64,000 nt of DNA from Candidatus Viridilinea mediisalina (GTDB taxonomy: Bacteria; Chloroflexota; Chloroflexia; Chloroflexales; Chloroflexaceae), in contig NZ_NQWI01000008.1 in assembly GCF_002532535.1 (NCBI RefSeq), positions 1 through 64,000 on the forward strand, given 5' to 3'. The first letter of the stretch is position 1, and each line of letters begins with the position of its first letter. Below the pieces are notes generated by a model, which made no database searches, was not told the origin of the DNA, and worked only from the letters and a program-made list of their open reading frames with translations. Both the position numbers and the translations under genes were made by a program. Shown one piece after another: positions 61,135 to 64,000 of this stretch.

Positions 61135-62001
61135 ATGAGTAACGACCAACCAACAGTCGAAAGCCTGCAACGAGAAATTGCCAACCTGAAGGCCCGCGTG
61201 GCTGAGCTTGAGCAGGGCGAGAGTGAGTCGCGCTTCTTTCGCAAGATTGCCGATTCGGCCCCCGATGGGATTACGCTCTCCAATCTTGAGGGCGTTATCA
61301 CCTATAGCAATGAGGCCTGGGCCACCATGACCGGGATCAGTGGTGGTGGCGTTGGACGCCATGTCAACACATTGGTTGCTGAAGATGAACGTCCCCGCTT
61401 GCCTGGAATCATTGAACAGGTCATGCGTGAGGGTACATGGCGTGGTGAGTGTAACCACCTGCACAACGATGGCTCTATTTTTCCCACCCAATTGACAATC
61501 TTCCTGATTTATGATCGCGCCGGGCAACCCCAGGTGATGGCTGCGATTGTGCGCGATCTTAGTGAAACCCGCCGATCCGAAGAGGAACGCTTGACCCTGC
61601 AAGCCCAGGTGATCGATGCTCAACGCGAGGCGCTGCGCGAGGTCTCAACCCCACTCATTCCTCTCGCTGATGATGTCGTCGTCATGCCTCTCGTTGGTGC
61701 GATTGATAGCGCCCGCGCCCAACAGATCATGGAGGTGCTGCTTGAGGGCATTGCTGCCTACCAAGCCGATACGGTGCTGCTCGATATTAGTGGCGTGCGT
61801 GTCGTAGATACCCAGGTTGCCGATGCACTGCTGCGCTCTGCCCGTGCTGTGCAACTCCTTGGTGCCCAAATTGTCCTGACTGGCGTCAGTTCCGATGTGG
61901 CCCAAACCATTGTTCACCTTGGTGCCGATATGGGCCGCATCCTTACCCGTGCAAATCTGCAAGAGGGTCTGCGTTACGCCTTGGAAGAACGTGTGCGCTA
62001 G
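61135..62001 (+). CDS. PAS-STAS protein (RsbR-like)
   Basis: A 288-aa protein: a short coiled coil (about 8-30), a PAS domain (about 38-155, DGITLSNLEGVITYSNEAWATMTG), and a C-terminal STAS domain (about 170-285) with VVVMPLVGAIDSARAQQIME and VLLDISGVRVVDTQVADALL. Such RsbR-type proteins form stressosome-like complexes or act as PAS-controlled anti-sigma antagonists. Thr or Ser at STPLIPL and VVDTQV could be phosphorylation sites. No partner kinase is adjacent. Confidence 0.88.
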   Translation: MSNDQPTVESLQREIANLKARVAELEQGESESRFFRKIADSAPDGITLSNLEGVITYSNEAWATMTGISGGGVGRHVNTLVAEDERPRLPGIIEQVMREGTWRGECNHLHNDGSIFPTQLTIFLIYDRAGQPQVMAAIVRDLSETRRSEEERLTLQAQVIDAQREALREVSTPLIPLADDVVVMPLVGAIDSARAQQIMEVLLEGIAAYQADTVLLDISGVRVVDTQVADALLRSARAVQLLGAQIVLTGVSSDVAQTIVHLGADMGRILTRANLQEGLRYALEERVR

Positions 62002-62044
62002 GGGGGAGCAGAAATGCACTTGTAGCTTTACAATCTTGCAAGAA

Positions 62045-62118
62045 TGCCCGTCCTCGCGTCCTCGCGTCCTCGCGTCCTCGCGTCCTCGCAAACTGTAAAG
62101 CCTCCACGAACCATCCCT
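62045..62118. repeat. GTCCTCGC octamer element, copy with n = 5
   Basis: Five identical GTCCTCGC units (62050-62089) are followed by the conserved flank AAACTGTAAAGCCTCCACGA-ACCATCCC. The other flank is absent. Confidence 0.8.
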
Positions 62119-62140
62119 AGATAGTAGGAACATCTAACCT

Positions 62141-63604
62141 ATGTCCGCTTACCTTGTGACCATTGGCCTAGAAATTCACGCCCACATTCTCACTGCATCG
62201 AAGATGTTTGATGGCTGCCCGGCCAACTATGCCGGGGCTGAACCCAATACTTTTGTCTCTGTGGTAAGCCTGGGCCTGCCCGGAACCCTGCCGGTGGTCA
62301 ATCAGGCCGCAGTTGAACGCGCCGCCCTCACCGGCCTTGCGCTCAATTGTCGCATCAACGAGCGCTCGGTCTTTAGTCGTAAATCCTACATCTACCCCGA
62401 TCTAGTCAAAGGCTACCAAATCTCCCAGTATGACGAGCCGCTCTGCTCTGAGGGTTGGATCGAGATTCGTACTGCTGCCGGTGCAACCAAACGCATTGGC
62501 ATCGAGCGCCTGCATATTGAGGAAGATACCGGACGCCTGAGCCACGCTGAGGCCGGTACGTCCCTAATTGATTACAACCGCGCTGGCATGCCGCTCATGG
62601 AGATTGTCAGTTGCCCCGAGCTTGAAACGCCCGAAGAGGCGCGCCTCTATTTTGAAAAGATGCGCCAAATCCTGGTCTGGATCGGGGTCAATAGCGGCAA
62701 TCTCGAAGAGGGTGCCCTGCGCTGTGATGCCAATGTGAGTGTCCGCCCTGTCGGTCAGCAACACTATGGCGCGAAGGTGGAGATTAAGAATATCAACTCC
62801 TACCGTTATGTTGAACGCGCCCTCGCCTTTGAGATCAAGCGCCAGATCGCGCTGCTCCAAGCTGGCGGTGTGGTACATCAAGAGACCCGTGGCTGGGACG
62901 AGTTGCGCGGCGAGACGGTGGGCCAGCGCTCGAAGGAGTTTGCCCACGACTACCGCTATTTCCCTGAGCCCGATATTCCGCCCATTGTGCTCGATGCGAC
63001 ATGGATGGCGGCCCGCCAAGCCGAGTTGCCCGAACTGCCCGATGCACGCCGTATGCGCTTCATGGAGGCGTATGGCCTCAATCTCCAGGATGCCGACCTG
63101 CTCACCCTTGAACGCAGTGTCGCCGACTACTACGAGGCGGGCGTTGCGGCAGCCCAAGCCATCGGAGCAAGCCCCAAAGAGGTCGCCAACTGGGTACTGA
63201 ACGAGGGCTTCCGCCTGCTGAAAGATCGCGGCGAAGCCTATGAACAGCTCGCCACACGGGTACCCGTGGCCCACTTAGCCGAGATTATCAACCTCGTAGC
63301 CCAAGGCAGCGTCACGCGCAGCGTCGCCAAACAGGTCTTCGAGGAGAGCTTCGACAGTGGCCAAACGCCCGCAGCCATTGTCAAAGCCAAAGGGCTCACC
63401 CAGATCAGCGATAGCGACGCAATGCGTAGCGTCGTACAGCACGTCCTTGCCGATCCCAAAGCGGCCAAAGCAATTGCCGAATACCGTGGCGGCAAAACCA
63501 GCGCAGTGCAATTCTTAGTCGGCATGGTCATGAAAGCCACCAAGGGCCAAGCCAACCCACACATCACCCGCACACTCCTCGAAGAGGAATTGGCTGCAAG
63601 CTAG
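62141..63604 (+). CDS. gatB: Asp-tRNA(Asn)/Glu-tRNA(Gln) amidotransferase subunit B
   Basis: A 487-aa kinase-like subunit of GatCAB, which turns Glu-tRNA(Gln) or Asp-tRNA(Asn) into the amidated form. It has TIGLEIHAHILTASKMFDGC, LGLPGTLPVVNQ, SRKSYIYPDLVKGYQISQYD, HIEEDTGR, LIDYNRAGMPLMEIVS and the YqeY tail domain at the C-terminus (GKTSAVQFLVGMVMKATKGQANP). The length is normal. gatA and gatC are not next to it. Confidence 0.95.
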   Translation: MSAYLVTIGLEIHAHILTASKMFDGCPANYAGAEPNTFVSVVSLGLPGTLPVVNQAAVERAALTGLALNCRINERSVFSRKSYIYPDLVKGYQISQYDEPLCSEGWIEIRTAAGATKRIGIERLHIEEDTGRLSHAEAGTSLIDYNRAGMPLMEIVSCPELETPEEARLYFEKMRQILVWIGVNSGNLEEGALRCDANVSVRPVGQQHYGAKVEIKNINSYRYVERALAFEIKRQIALLQAGGVVHQETRGWDELRGETVGQRSKEFAHDYRYFPEPDIPPIVLDATWMAARQAELPELPDARRMRFMEAYGLNLQDADLLTLERSVADYYEAGVAAAQAIGASPKEVANWVLNEGFRLLKDRGEAYEQLATRVPVAHLAEIINLVAQGSVTRSVAKQVFEESFDSGQTPAAIVKAKGLTQISDSDAMRSVVQHVLADPKAAKAIAEYRGGKTSAVQFLVGMVMKATKGQANPHITRTLLEEELAAS

Positions 63605-63660
63605 GGGGCGCATCGTAAAAGGGAGGGCTTCGCCCTCCCCGAAAAACCCTCCCACGATCC
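63605..63660. terminator. Hairpin downstream of gatB
   Basis: GGGAGGGC-TTC-GCCCTCCC (63620-63639) is followed by GAAAAAC. The T-run is missing on the + strand, but on the minus strand the TTTTAC side could serve. Weak call. Confidence 0.4.
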
Positions 63661-63742
63661 TAGAGGTTCCAGAAACATTATCTGAAAGACTATAGGTTCC
63701 CTCGCAGCTTCCCACCCTCCAATCGCAACAACCATAAAGACC

Positions 63743-64000
63743 CTAATCGCCCGCTGTCGCAATCGGCTCCACAGGCCGATCACCCGCACCAGGGCTCAAG
63801 AAGGCAATCCGCCCGCCATAGGTAGCCCGCAGGTTGGCCTCAGTAAAGACCTGGGCCACCGGGCCAGCCGCGATGCGCCGCACATTGATCAGCCCAACCC
63901 AATCGAAGTATTCGGTGACCGTCTGGAGATCGTGGTGGACAACCACCACCGTTTTACCGGCAGCCCGTAGGTCGCGCAGGATCGCAATAATCGCCCGCTC
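63743..64000 (-). CDS. Metal ABC transporter ATP-binding protein (3' part, cut by window end)
   Basis: 85 residues are visible, from [20 protein letters not shown] onward. The H-loop [16 protein letters not shown], then [15 protein letters not shown] and [10 protein letters not shown], match the C-terminus of manganese/zinc/iron importer ATPases (MntB/ZnuC type). Walker A, Walker B and the signature motif lie outside the window. The gene is convergent with gatB. Confidence 0.88.
   Translation of the reverse strand, partial: ERAIIAILRDLRAAGKTVVVVHHDLQTVTEYFDWVGLINVRRIAAGPVAQVFTEANLRATYGGRIAFLSPGAGDRPVEPIATAGD

Noticed and set aside
1-64000. tRNA, rRNA or riboswitch genes
   Set aside because: I saw no cloverleaf with a GTTCRANNC T-arm, no rRNA sequence, and no recognisable cobalamin or T-box leader before mcmA or leuC.

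Overview
The window looks like a chromosomal segment of a GC-rich bacterium, most probably a Chloroflexota member of the Chloroflexus/Oscillochloris/Roseiflexus type. This rests on gene content (HdrABC-MvhADG-type hydrogenase genes, a free-standing methylmalonyl-CoA mutase catalytic subunit, CofE, TgpA-like transglutaminase, an extra Hsp70 island), on a secreted RCC1 protein ending in VFLPLVQR, and on very repeat-rich intergenic DNA. No rRNA, tRNA, CRISPR array, phage, complete IS or photosynthesis gene was seen, so the assignment is inference.

Layout. 0-7 kb: ComEA-like protein, endonuclease IV, ComF, methylmalonyl-CoA mutase large subunit, a DUF2064 transferase, a small membrane protein and a HAD phosphatase. 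7-9.4 kb: MoxR ATPase plus CoxE-like VWA protein, closed by a clear terminator. 9.9-18.7 kb: hdrC-hdrB-hdrA-mvhD-mvhG-mvhA, a hydrogenase maturation protease and a cyclic-nucleotide-binding protein, all on the + strand. This predicts a cytoplasmic H2-oxidising, flavin-bifurcating complex. 18.8-24 kb: an AAA-ATPase/PD-(D/E)XK pseudogene and a secreted RCC1/carboxypeptidase-regulatory/Calx-beta protein broken by an amber codon. 24-27.8 kb: rhodanese, an unknown protein, leuD and leuC. 27.9-34.6 kb: TPR protein, J-like protein, GrpE-like, Hsp70-like and a sigma-54-type response regulator. 34.7-47.1 kb (all minus strand): HtrA protease, TIGR01777 epimerase, a polytopic membrane protein fused at its 3' end to a PfkB kinase remnant, threonine aldolase, a PAS/GAF/HD-GYP protein, a thioredoxin-like lipoprotein and an FtsX-type permease. 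47.2-53 kb: MNT/HEPN pair, mtnP, cofE plus an F420-type nitroreductase, AEC transporter, YigZ. 53.3-64 kb: response regulator, a 50-aa membrane protein, a polytopic membrane protein, GT2, an Old Yellow Enzyme homologue, TgpA-like protein, PAS-STAS protein, gatB and the end of a metal ABC-transporter ATPase.

The most unusual content lies between the genes. There are at least five dispersed element families: (1) a 124-199 bp MITE-like element with GTTAGCGCGAAAAAG ends, three copies of which have exact 8-bp target duplications; (2) a palindromic element with TGTCTGAAAA ends; (3) an element with TATACCAATT ends, a conserved CCGAACATGGCGT core and a variable 7-mer array; (4) an element with conserved flanks around [GTCCTCGC]n, n about 2 to 21; (5) T-free AACAGGGG octamer arrays that are stop-free in all six frames and abut start and stop codons. 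Several insertions are nested. Several genes have ends made from repeat DNA, or are broken (a G8 tract, an amber codon, an internal deletion, a kinase remnant), so repeat turnover seems to be actively reshaping gene boundaries here.
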